Source: Legionellales bacterium
GTDB taxonomy: Bacteria; Pseudomonadota; Gammaproteobacteria; Legionellales; Legionellaceae
Reading direction: 5' to 3'
Assembly (NCBI GenBank): GCA_026399195.1
Contig: JAPLRK010000067.1
Coordinates: 1 to 60,561 of the forward strand
Length of the DNA stretch: 60,561 nt
This document shows positions 53,325 to 60,561 of this stretch, one piece after another. Under the pieces are notes generated by a model, which saw nothing but the letters and a program-made list of their open reading frames with translations, was not told the origin of the DNA and ran no database searches. Numbering within the stretch: the stretch's first letter is position 1; each line of letters starts with the position of its first letter. A program made the position numbers and the translations under genes.

Positions 53325-53980
53325 CGAGCTTAGCCCCACAATTCATCCATTTTTTTGCAGCGCTCTTGTTGTTACTCAACTTCGCTATGCTTTCGAAACG
53401 GCGAATGAAAGGTCTCATCAAATTGCTGGCCTTACAAGGGTTTGTCTTAAGCATTAATGTGGCGTGTGTGGCTTATATCACGCAACAAACGGAGTTATAC
53501 GTGACGGTCGTTCTTGCTCTGTTTCTGAAAGTCTGGTTGATACCCTTTGTTTTGTACCGAATATTGATCCGCTTGCACATAGAAAATAAAATAGATCCCA
53601 TCGTCAACTTGCCAGTAACTTTATTAATGGGTGTTGCACTGGTCATCTTCGCTTTCAATCTCAGTTTACCCATGACACAAGCCTCCCTCACAACGAGTCA
53701 AAATACCTTGGCATTGGCATTAGCCAGCGTTTTACTCTCTTTGTTTATGATGATCATCAAACGCAAAGCCATTTCACAAGTGATAAGCCTATTGGCGCTA
53801 GAAAACAGTCTTTTTTTTGCAGCGAGCAGCGCAACCAATGGCATGCCATTAGCGATTGAGCTGGGCATGGCTTTTGATGTGCTGATTGGGGTATTCATTT
53901 TTGGACTGTTCTTTTTTCAAATCCGAGAAACCTTTGATAGTTTTGATTTGCATCATTTAGAAACCCTGAAGGAAGATTAA
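53321..53980 (+). CDS. hyfE: HyfE-like membrane subunit
   Basis: A 219-residue all-helical protein, with NuoK-like helices in its second half (LLALENSLFFAA, ELGMAFDVLIGVFIFGLFF). This matches HyfE, the small subunit between HyfC and HyfF in hydrogenase 4 and related complexes. It overlaps hyfC by 4 bp. Confidence 0.85.
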   Translation: MTSLAPQFIHFFAALLLLLNFAMLSKRRMKGLIKLLALQGFVLSINVACVAYITQQTELYVTVVLALFLKVWLIPFVLYRILIRLHIENKIDPIVNLPVTLLMGVALVIFAFNLSLPMTQASLTTSQNTLALALASVLLSLFMMIIKRKAISQVISLLALENSLFFAASSATNGMPLAIELGMAFDVLIGVFIFGLFFFQIRETFDSFDLHHLETLKED

Positions 53981-53981
53981 C

Positions 53982-55439
53982 GTGTTATTGATAGGATTAT
54001 TATTGGTTCCCCTGTTCGGCGCTTTATGGTTAGCCTTCGTTCATTCCCTGTTTTTAGCGAAATATGTGAGCATGGGGTGTTGTGTGATGATTTTATTGAT
54101 TGCTGGGGCCTTGGGGTGGGAAGCTCGTGAGCAAGGACAGATCACCTTAATGGGCGGTTGGTTTTATCTTGATGCATTGAACCTGTTGATCATTCTATTA
54201 ACCGCTTTTATTGCGCTGACCATTTCGATTTTTAGCATCACCTACTTTAAAAATGAGCTGAAGCAAAGATTATCAAAACAATCGTTACGATTTTATCATC
54301 CACTCTACCAATTCTTCTTATTCACCATTTTTCTTCTCCTCACAACGAATAATTTAGGTATTCTTTGGGTGGCTATGGAGGGGGCTACGTTGAGTACCGT
54401 CTTGTTAGTTGCTTTATATAAAACGCCCGCAAGCCTTGAAGCGGCATGGAAATATTTGATTTTATGTGGAGTAGGGCTTGCACAGGCCTTATTAGGCATT
54501 ATTTTGTTATACTTTGCGGCTGAGAAAATCATTGATATTCAGCATGCTCTTTTTTGGACGGAATTACAGTCTTCAAGTAGCCTCTTATCTCCCAGAATCA
54601 CAGCCATTGCGTTTGTTTTTATTTTGGTTGGTTATGGGACCAAAGTTGGCTTTGTCCCTTTGCACAATTGGCTTCCAGACGCTTATGGTGAGAGTGTGGC
54701 CCCTGTGTTGGCCTTGTTGTCTGGGATTTTATTAAATGCGGCCTTTTATGCCATTTTGCGATGTAAGATCATTGTCGATGGCGCCGTGGGACCTGCATTT
54801 AGCAATCATCTTCTGATGGGATTTGGCCTCTTAAATGTGCTTGTCGCTTCTTTCTTTCTACTTCGTCAACGTGACATCAGACGATTATTTGCCTACTCTT
54901 CAATCGAGCATATTGGACTCATCAGTTTTGCCTTTGGGTTGGGGACGCCATTGGCTATTTTTGCGGGCTTGCTGCATATTGTCGTGCATTCTTTGAGTAA
55001 GTCAGCTGCTTTTTTTGGGGTGGGCCAAGTGATTCAAACAGAGAATTCATCCTCACTTGACCAACTTCGAGGTTTGATCCATGATTACCCTCTTTTAGGA
55101 TGGGGGCTTTTTCTCAGCAGTCTAGCCTTGTTGGGAGTTCCTCCATTTGCCCTATTCACCAGTGAGTTTTTGATTCTTTTTACAACGATTGAGCACTATC
55201 CTGTGTTAGCCTTTTTGCTTGCTGTTGGTCTCAGCATCTCATTCGCTGCCATTTTATATAAGGTACAAAGAATCCTCTTTACTGAAAAACCAACCGTCCT
55301 CAGAGAAAAACAGGCGGTTAGTGTGGTGCCCATGATGTTACATCTTGTGTTGGTTTTGATGTTGGGGTTCGTGATTCCTATGTATCTGATGGGCGGAGCG
55401 AATCAAATCACTCGCTTACTTATTGGAATGTCAGCATGA
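53982..55439 (+). CDS. hyfF: HyfF-like antiporter-type subunit (NuoN/MrpD family)
   Basis: A 485-residue polytopic protein with the antiporter core: LWVAMEGATLSTVLLVALYK, GTKVGFVPLHNWLPDAYGE with Lys and His, and AYSSIEHIGLISFAFGLG, plus the HSLSKSAAFFGVG helix. It is the second proton-channel subunit of the complex. The start is GTG 53982, preceded by AAGGAAG. It overlaps hyfG by 4 bp. Confidence 0.92.
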   Translation: MLLIGLLLVPLFGALWLAFVHSLFLAKYVSMGCCVMILLIAGALGWEAREQGQITLMGGWFYLDALNLLIILLTAFIALTISIFSITYFKNELKQRLSKQSLRFYHPLYQFFLFTIFLLLTTNNLGILWVAMEGATLSTVLLVALYKTPASLEAAWKYLILCGVGLAQALLGIILLYFAAEKIIDIQHALFWTELQSSSSLLSPRITAIAFVFILVGYGTKVGFVPLHNWLPDAYGESVAPVLALLSGILLNAAFYAILRCKIIVDGAVGPAFSNHLLMGFGLLNVLVASFFLLRQRDIRRLFAYSSIEHIGLISFAFGLGTPLAIFAGLLHIVVHSLSKSAAFFGVGQVIQTENSSSLDQLRGLIHDYPLLGWGLFLSSLALLGVPPFALFTSEFLILFTTIEHYPVLAFLLAVGLSISFAAILYKVQRILFTEKPTVLREKQAVSVVPMMLHLVLVLMLGFVIPMYLMGGANQITRLLIGMSA

Positions 55440-56983
55440 AAACATTGCCATTGTCTTTCATTGAAGATACTCACGAATGGCCCTCATGGCGAGCATCTGT
55501 ATCTGTTGACAAGCTCCTAGAGCTTATCCAACAGATCCATGGAGGCCATGGACAACTTTTGACGTTGTGGGGTACGGATGAGAGATTCCAAGACGCAGGG
55601 TTTCGCTTACATCTTGCTTTTGTGTATTGGAACACGGGTGTTTTATACCTACAATGCGATTTATCCAAAGACAACCCCAGTTATCCTTCTCTCAGCGCTT
55701 ATTTTCCGGTGGCCGATCGTCTACAAAGAGCGCTCTTTGATTTATTAGGCCTACAGGCTGAGGGGAGCGAAGACAAACGACCTTGGCTCCGCCATAATGC
55801 ATGGCCTGCTGATGTTTTTCCGCTCCGAGACGACGTCAAATTGACGCAATCCTTCGCCAGAGATCAAGAAGCATATCCTTTTATTCGAGTTCCTGGAGAA
55901 GGGGTTCATGACATTCCAGTAGGGCCTGTTCATGCAGGGATCATTGAACCTGGACATTTTCGCTTCCAAGTGGTTGGAGAACGGATCTTGGCCCTAGAAG
56001 AACGTTTGGGCTATACGCACAAAGGCGTAGCAAAACATTTCCAACACTGTCATGTGCGAAAAGGGGCGCTTCTTGCGGGTCGAATTTGTGGTGATAGTAC
56101 CGTTGCTTATGCTTGGGCCTTCAGTATGGCTGTAGAACATGCTCATGCCCTTAAAATCCCCCCTAGGGCGCAATGGTTCCGCGCGCTACTTCTAGAAAGG
56201 GAGCGAACCATGAATCACATCGGCGACTTAGGCGGCATTGCAAATGATGCGGGTTTGGGCTTTTTACTCACGCAATGTTCAATCTTGAAAGAAGACATGC
56301 TTCGGCTCAATGGGAAGCTGTTTGGTCATCGTTATTTGATGGACTTGATAACCCCTGGTGGGGTGACGGTTGATCTTGATGTGGATGGCATTCAGGCCCT
56401 GTCGAAAGAGATTAAGACCCTAAGTAAAGAAACAGAAGCGCTTCTGAAGTGTTATACCCATCATGAGGGGCTTCAAGAACGTATATCGACAACAGGCATG
56501 GTATCTACTGAATGGGCAAAAAAATTTGGAATGCTAGGTCTTCCTGCACGGGCAAGTGGTGTGCCCATTGATTGGCGAACCAAATTTCGCCCTGCACCTT
56601 ATGATCACATCAGCACGCGGATCCGCGGTGAAACCATTGGCGATATTGCGGCTAGGGTTTCAGTACGATTCCAAGAAATCAAAAAATCGTTGCGAATCAT
56701 GGATGAGATTTTAACCACCTTACCTGAAGGAACCCTTCAGGAGTCCTTACCAGCTCAACAGGCCTTTTCATCCATAGGACTTGGGTGTGTTGAAGGGTGG
56801 CGTGGCCCCGTATTTTTTGCCATTGGGTATGAAAGTAAAGATCTCATTCGTTGGGCACATGTCCATGATCCTTCATGGCAAAACTGGCCAGTTTTGGAGA
56901 AAGCTATCTTAGCCAATATTGTGCCTGATTTTCCATTGGTTAATAAATCATTCAACTTAAGTTATAGTGGCCATGATGGGTAG
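55436..56983 (+). CDS. hyfG: HyfG-like large subunit without Ni-Fe cysteines
   Basis: The 515-residue chain joins an N-terminal NuoC-like domain (to about 135) and a NuoD/hydrogenase large-subunit domain. The first Ni-Fe motif, C-x2-C in hydrogenases, reads RICGDS (Cys218, then Ser221). No cysteine at all occurs in the last 60 residues, where the second C-x2-C should be; the segment reads HDPSWQNW and ends NKSFNLSYSGHDG. So it cannot bind Ni-Fe and is not a hydrogenase. This is the hallmark of energy-converting hydrogenase-related (Ehr) complexes. No maturation protease cleavage is expected. Confidence 0.9.
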   Translation: MKTLPLSFIEDTHEWPSWRASVSVDKLLELIQQIHGGHGQLLTLWGTDERFQDAGFRLHLAFVYWNTGVLYLQCDLSKDNPSYPSLSAYFPVADRLQRALFDLLGLQAEGSEDKRPWLRHNAWPADVFPLRDDVKLTQSFARDQEAYPFIRVPGEGVHDIPVGPVHAGIIEPGHFRFQVVGERILALEERLGYTHKGVAKHFQHCHVRKGALLAGRICGDSTVAYAWAFSMAVEHAHALKIPPRAQWFRALLLERERTMNHIGDLGGIANDAGLGFLLTQCSILKEDMLRLNGKLFGHRYLMDLITPGGVTVDLDVDGIQALSKEIKTLSKETEALLKCYTHHEGLQERISTTGMVSTEWAKKFGMLGLPARASGVPIDWRTKFRPAPYDHISTRIRGETIGDIAARVSVRFQEIKKSLRIMDEILTTLPEGTLQESLPAQQAFSSIGLGCVEGWRGPVFFAIGYESKDLIRWAHVHDPSWQNWPVLEKAILANIVPDFPLVNKSFNLSYSGHDG

Positions 56984-56990
56984 GTAATGT

Positions 56991-57512
56991 ATGTCATATA
57001 TTTTTAAAAAAATCATGAAAATGAGGTGTTTGACGGAGCCTCCACCGACCTCTACTGAGGAAGATTGGCGCGTAACGCTGCAACCTCTTCATGATCAAAT
57101 GGTGAAAGCCTTCGGTCGAGCCGCATGTATCCGACATGTCGATGCAGGGTCTTGTAATGGATGTGAGTTAGAGATCCATGCCCTGCATAACCCCTATTAT
57201 AACATCGAAGGGTTAGGCATTCGTTTTGTAGCAAGTCCACGTCACGCAGATGTGCTCTTAGTGACGGGTCCTGTATCGCGTCATATGGAAATCGCGCTGA
57301 AGCGCACCTATGACAGCATTCCTTGTCCCAAATGGGTGGTCGCGATTGGTGACTGTGGTTGTTGTGGTGGCATTTTTGGTGAAACTTATGCAACACGTGG
57401 TGCGGTAAGCTCTGTTATTCCTGTGGACGTGGCAGTTCCTGGCTGTCCTCCAAGTCCATATGCCATATTACAAGGGATCATGACGGCTATTCACAAACCA
57501 ATGATGTCATAA
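56991..57512 (+). CDS. hyfI: HyfI-like small subunit (NuoB family) with [4Fe-4S] ligands
   Basis: A 173-residue soluble subunit with the proximal-cluster cysteines Cys55 and Cys58 (GSCNGCELEI), Cys122 (GDCGCCGG) and Cys152 (PGCPPSP). It therefore keeps an N2-like cluster although its HyfG partner has lost the Ni-Fe site. It is the last gene of the operon. No ferredoxin-like HyfA/HyfH or formate dehydrogenase gene is present, so the electron donor is unknown. Confidence 0.92.
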   Translation: MSYIFKKIMKMRCLTEPPPTSTEEDWRVTLQPLHDQMVKAFGRAACIRHVDAGSCNGCELEIHALHNPYYNIEGLGIRFVASPRHADVLLVTGPVSRHMEIALKRTYDSIPCPKWVVAIGDCGCCGGIFGETYATRGAVSSVIPVDVAVPGCPPSPYAILQGIMTAIHKPMMS

Positions 57513-57527
57513 AAAGGTGGGGTTCTA

Positions 57528-58697
57528 ATGGTTCATTTTCAATCGGTCGATGTAAAAGTCTTCTTAACAGAGTACTGGCAAAAAAAGCCTTTGGTGATTC
57601 GACAAGCATTACCTGATTTTATCAACCCGTTAAGTGCTGATGAGTTGGCGGGACTCGCTTTAGAAGAAGACGTTGAAAGCCGGATGGTGTTTGAAATGCC
57701 ATCCCATTCACCCTCTTGGCGATTAAAGCGTGGTCCTTTTACTGAGGCTGATTTTGCAACGTTACCCAAAACTCATTGGACTTTGTTGGTTCAGGGGGTT
57801 GATTTATTGATTCCTGAGGTTGCGAGTTTGTTGAACCACTTTGATTTCATTCCCCAATGGCGCTTGGATGATGTGATGATAAGTTATGCCGTAAAACATG
57901 GCAGTGTTGGACCACATTATGATAACTATGATGTGTTTTTATACCAGGCGAAAGGGCAACGAAAATGGTCATTAACAACCCAACAGTGCCATGAAGCGAA
58001 TTATTTAAAAAAGGTTGATTTACGCATCATGGAGACATTTGAGGTAGAGGAAGAGTTCATTTTGTTGCCAGGAGATATGTTATACCTTCCCCCGCATGTG
58101 GGTCATCATGGCGTGTCCTTAGACGATGAGTGTATGACCTATTCATTTGGTTATCGTAGTTATCAAGCCCAAGAGTTATGGGAGAGTTTTGCTGATTATT
58201 TGGCTGAAAAAAACAAACCCACCGATCTCTATCAAGATCCAAATTGGGCTACGCTTGAAGCCACGTCATGCATTCCCCCACAAGCCTGGCGCAATGCCAA
58301 AGACCTCATGCAAGATTTATTGACCGATGAAACACGGCTACAAACGTGGTTTGGTTGTTTTGCTACGCGCCTAGATCAGTCAGCAGAGCAGCGAATGCCA
58401 GAGCCCTTAGATGAGGATGGCGCTGAGAATTTACAACAACCGACCTTTCTTCAAGAATTACTTGATGGGGCAGGGCTTCTACGTGATGCCACATGCCGTA
58501 TGGCTTATCTTCCGACTGGTGAGCTTTTCATTAATGGGACTGAATGGCCTACGGATGGGGTGTCATCTCTATTGATAAAGCAAGTAGCGGATCATCGACT
58601 ATCGAATATCTCAACATTGAAACCCTTCTTAACCGAAGAAGCCAACCAGTGTTTTCTTTATGACTTGTGGAAGTTACAGTGGCTAGAAATAGCATAA
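57528..58697 (+). CDS. roxA: Ribosomal oxygenase RoxA-like (YcfD) cupin
   Basis: A JmjC-type 2-oxoglutarate/Fe(II) oxygenase; the E. coli enzyme hydroxylates Arg81 of ribosomal protein L16. The iron triad is visible as His and Asp in VGPHYDNYDVFLYQ and His in LPPHVGHHGVSL. The remaining N- and C-terminal domains match in length (389 aa). It lies 15 bp after hyfI and may share its transcript. Confidence 0.9.
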   Translation: MVHFQSVDVKVFLTEYWQKKPLVIRQALPDFINPLSADELAGLALEEDVESRMVFEMPSHSPSWRLKRGPFTEADFATLPKTHWTLLVQGVDLLIPEVASLLNHFDFIPQWRLDDVMISYAVKHGSVGPHYDNYDVFLYQAKGQRKWSLTTQQCHEANYLKKVDLRIMETFEVEEEFILLPGDMLYLPPHVGHHGVSLDDECMTYSFGYRSYQAQELWESFADYLAEKNKPTDLYQDPNWATLEATSCIPPQAWRNAKDLMQDLLTDETRLQTWFGCFATRLDQSAEQRMPEPLDEDGAENLQQPTFLQELLDGAGLLRDATCRMAYLPTGELFINGTEWPTDGVSSLLIKQVADHRLSNISTLKPFLTEEANQCFLYDLWKLQWLEIA

Positions 58698-58712
58698 TGT
58701 GTGATGTTTTTT

Positions 58713-59573
58713 TTATGAGGTAACTCCCTGGTTGAGTTCAATACGGTGTATTAGCTGAGGTAAATCATGGAAGTCCGCTGTTCTTGTGAGTTTATGGATA
58801 GCTATGCGTTGGGACAAGGCGCTACAATCTTCAAAGAAGATTTTTATCTTCCCCAAGGGCTTTAACATAAAATAGCGGTAAGCATTGTTCATAAGGAGCA
58901 TCAATGCCTCTACGGAGTGTAGCCTTTCGATGGTTATTTCAGGAGACTGTGTCGCCGATAACTCGTAAAAAGCACTGATGGGGATCATGGGTTCAGCACA
59001 GGGTTCATCAACAGCGATAGCATACTTGTCTGTTTTAAAATTGACAGGCATGGCATGCGCCCAATCATACTGAAAATGTGTCATGGCATCTTTCCATAGC
59101 TTTAAGGTTGTGGGGCCCGGCAGGATATGATATTGATTTTGGCTGTTCTTTTTGATGACCACCAGATCATCGGTGATGAAAGGATACCCTTTCTGGGCAA
59201 AGGCACTAGCTAAGGTTGATTTACCAGCCCCTGACGCCCCACTGAAAATAACAGCATGAGAATGGATAAGAACCGCCGATCCATGCAACACCAAGCAGTC
59301 ATGGTATTGCAGCATATAAGCCATCACAGTGCCCAAAAGCCAGGTATTGAGGACGTGACTTCTAACGTCAGCATGAGCCATGTCAATCAGAATGCAATTC
59401 TCTTCAGGACATGCCAGGAACCGAGCAACCCCAGGCACCTCTAAGAAAAACTGCTTTGAACCATCCACCGGTGTGGTAGGGATTTTCGAATAGATAAGAT
59501 GAGGGACAAGCCCAAACGCAACCAGTTGCGAAGGCAAGCCAAGGGCATTTTTTTCAAAAGCTAAAGTAGACAT
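58713..59573 (-). CDS. HprK-like kinase
   Basis: A 286-residue protein with P-loop GASGAGKSTLASAFAQKG at 112-129, FITDDLVVI (about 133-140) and a Gly/Pro-rich ILPGPTTLKLW segment. This matches the HPr-kinase/phosphorylase-like group that often accompanies lasso peptide and other RiPP clusters. The true HprK capping loop and HPr-binding tail are not evident, and no RiPP enzymes lie nearby. Its substrate is unknown. The 5' end faces an unknown gene across a 166-bp divergent region. Confidence 0.75.
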   Translation of the reverse strand: MSTLAFEKNALGLPSQLVAFGLVPHLIYSKIPTTPVDGSKQFFLEVPGVARFLACPEENCILIDMAHADVRSHVLNTWLLGTVMAYMLQYHDCLVLHGSAVLIHSHAVIFSGASGAGKSTLASAFAQKGYPFITDDLVVIKKNSQNQYHILPGPTTLKLWKDAMTHFQYDWAHAMPVNFKTDKYAIAVDEPCAEPMIPISAFYELSATQSPEITIERLHSVEALMLLMNNAYRYFMLKPLGKIKIFFEDCSALSQRIAIHKLTRTADFHDLPQLIHRIELNQGVTS

Positions 59574-59658
59574 AGTGAAAAACCTTGAATCTGTGGTTGA
59601 AAAAATTATGATAATGTAAGCATGAATCTTCTTTTAAAACAACCAGCCAGACCGTTCA

Positions 59659-59712
59659 GCATTTGTATTGCATTTGTATTGAACTTGACGATTTTGATCT
59701 TTGTACTATAGT
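59659..59712 (+). promoter_or_regulatory. Promoter with tandem 11-bp repeat upstream of the terminal unknown gene
   Basis: GCATTTGTATT is repeated twice head to tail at 59659-59680, one helical turn apart, ending just before TTGACG (59685-59690). A 16-bp spacer leads to TATAGT (59707-59712), the same hexamers as the mraZ promoter. The repeat is a likely activator or repressor site. Confidence 0.6.
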
Positions 59713-59739
59713 TAAAATAGGTAAATTGTAAGGGGGATT

Positions 59740-60261
59740 ATGATGAGATTCATCAAAGAATCTGTTTTGGGCAAAAAGGTGACTTCTGCAAAGTCAGATA
59801 CTGAAATGACAGAGATGAAGTCCGAGGGAGCCGGAGGTGGTAAAACAGAAGCCCATCGAGCAGATATTGTACAACAAAAGCTAGACAGGATCGGCATGGA
59901 ATTTCGTACAATAACAGATTGGAAAAAAGTAATGCGCAATAACGACGTTTCTGAGAGCCCTAAATATTCGGATAGTGCTGGTTTTAAAGCGTGTTACTTT
60001 TCAAAAGCTCAAAATGCTATTGATTTTTGCGAGTGGCTAAAAGAGTATTCCGGATTATTAGAAGAAAGTACGCCTGGGAGCGAGGCTGATAAAAGAGCTC
60101 TAAGGGATGTGGTGAAACCTTGGGAGCAAGGTGGCAAACCCCTGGAGACATCCGAAGCATACCCTGATAAAGAAGGCGTGTACTTTGTACACATTAAAAA
60201 TGATCAACTTGAGTATTTAAATTCACAGGTTTCAAAAAAAATAGAAAGCCCTCGCCGCTAA
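59740..60261 (+). CDS. Hypothetical protein of 173 residues
   Basis: I do not recognise it. It starts MMRFIKESVLGKK after AAGGGGGAT; the second ATG (59743) is equally likely. It has a Lys/Glu/Ser-rich low-complexity N-terminus (about 12-40) and a more folded part from about 42 (DIVQQKLDRIGMEFRTITDW, FCEWLKEYSGLLEES). There is no signal peptide or membrane helix. It resembles in composition small effector-like proteins of intracellular bacteria, but no motif supports that. Confidence 0.65.
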   Translation: MMRFIKESVLGKKVTSAKSDTEMTEMKSEGAGGGKTEAHRADIVQQKLDRIGMEFRTITDWKKVMRNNDVSESPKYSDSAGFKACYFSKAQNAIDFCEWLKEYSGLLEESTPGSEADKRALRDVVKPWEQGGKPLETSEAYPDKEGVYFVHIKNDQLEYLNSQVSKKIESPRR

Positions 60262-60395
60262 TAGAGATAGTTGTTAACGGTGGGGCCCATTTTACGGAAG
60301 TGTCATTTAAAGTGTGTAAGTAGCGCGGGGAAAATTTATTTGGATCTAAATACATCGGACCACGTGGCTAATCTCTCATAACTCTCTCCTGGTGT

Positions 60396-60556
60396 CAAAG
60401 TATTTTTTGTATAAAAAATCAAAAAATTATTGTTGTATTAAATAAGACCTCTGTGGTCAAAGTGTGGATAAGCCTGTGGGCGATAATGTGAAAATGGTTT
60501 TTTATTTTCACATTTCGTCCATAGGTTTATCGACAGGGCCCGAAGGGTCGTCCACA
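60396..60556. promoter_or_regulatory. AT-rich stretch with DnaA-box-like sequences (possible origin or dnaA control region)
   Basis: An AT-rich segment (about 60396-60446) is followed by a perfect DnaA box TGTGGATAA (60463-60471), the near matches TTATCGACA (60527-60535, 8 of 9) and TGTGGTCAA and TCGTCCACA (7 of 9). An 11-bp inverted repeat AATGTGAAAAT lies at 60485-60495 and 60504-60514. Together they resemble oriC or the dnaA promoter. The window ends here, so the neighbouring gene is unknown. The 60262-60395 stretch shows nothing I can name. Confidence 0.5.
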
Positions 60557-60561
60557 GAGCA

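Noticed and set aside
55436-57512. Annotating the operon as a true hydrogenase 4 / formate hydrogenlyase
   Set aside because: The large subunit lacks three of the four Ni-Fe cysteines, and there are no maturation or formate dehydrogenase genes in the window.
59659-59680. Reading the tandem GCATTTGTATT units as a CRISPR or VNTR array
   Set aside because: There are only two units with no spacers, placed exactly upstream of a promoter. No CRISPR array or cas gene was seen anywhere in the window.

Overview
The window reads as a chromosomal segment of a gammaproteobacterium. Supporting signs are the mraZ-rsmH-ftsL-ftsI-murE division cluster with a meso-diaminopimelate type MurE, the secA-mutT-zapD and dnaB-alr neighbourhoods, a FimV-like protein followed by truA, PilW/PilX minor pilins, and type II secretion genes gspD and gspE standing apart from the other gsp genes. 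A separate gspDE locus, a hydrogenase-4-like operon and a leucine-rich-repeat protein together recall Legionella and its relatives (order Legionellales). That placement is inference; no rRNA is present to test it.

Layout. 1-1450 is a scar region: a prfB (release factor 2) fragment broken at both ends, the 3' end of a group II intron, and a 233-bp inverted-repeat element. 1497-7342 holds coaX and the first part of the dcw cluster, which stops at murE. 7364-11066 (minus strand) holds trhO, an unrecognised 615-codon frame and pdxB. 11126-15266 holds lipA and a three-gene deoxy-amino-sugar/glycosyltransferase group, facing a minus-strand hisC-phhB pair that ends in a decapitated glycosyltransferase. 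16955-18466 holds minor pilins. At 18511 lies tRNA-Leu(CAA), followed by an integrase stub, a dispersed repeat and an LRR-like gene, which looks like the remains of a tRNA-integrated island. 19771-34506 is housekeeping: a Deg protease, pyrE, a cold-shock protein, an SDR, dusA, secA, mutT, zapD, dnaB, alr, a CBS protein, etfBA and ald. 34588-47683 holds mrcA, fimV, truA, a truncated trpB coupled to glnS, cysS, a lone MazF-like toxin and gspE/gspD. 47887-49834 holds a two-domain cytidine deaminase and a PAP2 membrane phosphatase. 50395-57512 is a six-gene energy-converting operon related to hydrogenase 4/complex I whose large subunit lacks the Ni-Fe cysteines. The last part holds a RoxA-like oxygenase, an HprK-like kinase divergent from an unknown gene, and a terminal AT-rich stretch with DnaA-box-like sequences.

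The most interesting signals are: (i) the Ehr-type operon (hyfBCEFGI-like) without a Ni-Fe site; (ii) a mosaic dispersed repeat with a 40-nt hairpin that shows a compensatory base change between copies and lies in the same orientation 50-90 bp upstream of three unrelated genes; (iii) the 10-mer ATACTGTGCG, present six times at five loci, once as a perfect 20-bp palindrome across the mutT start; (iv) a trpB fragment kept in ATGA overlap with glnS; (v) a SPOR domain at the N-terminus of the secretin GspD.
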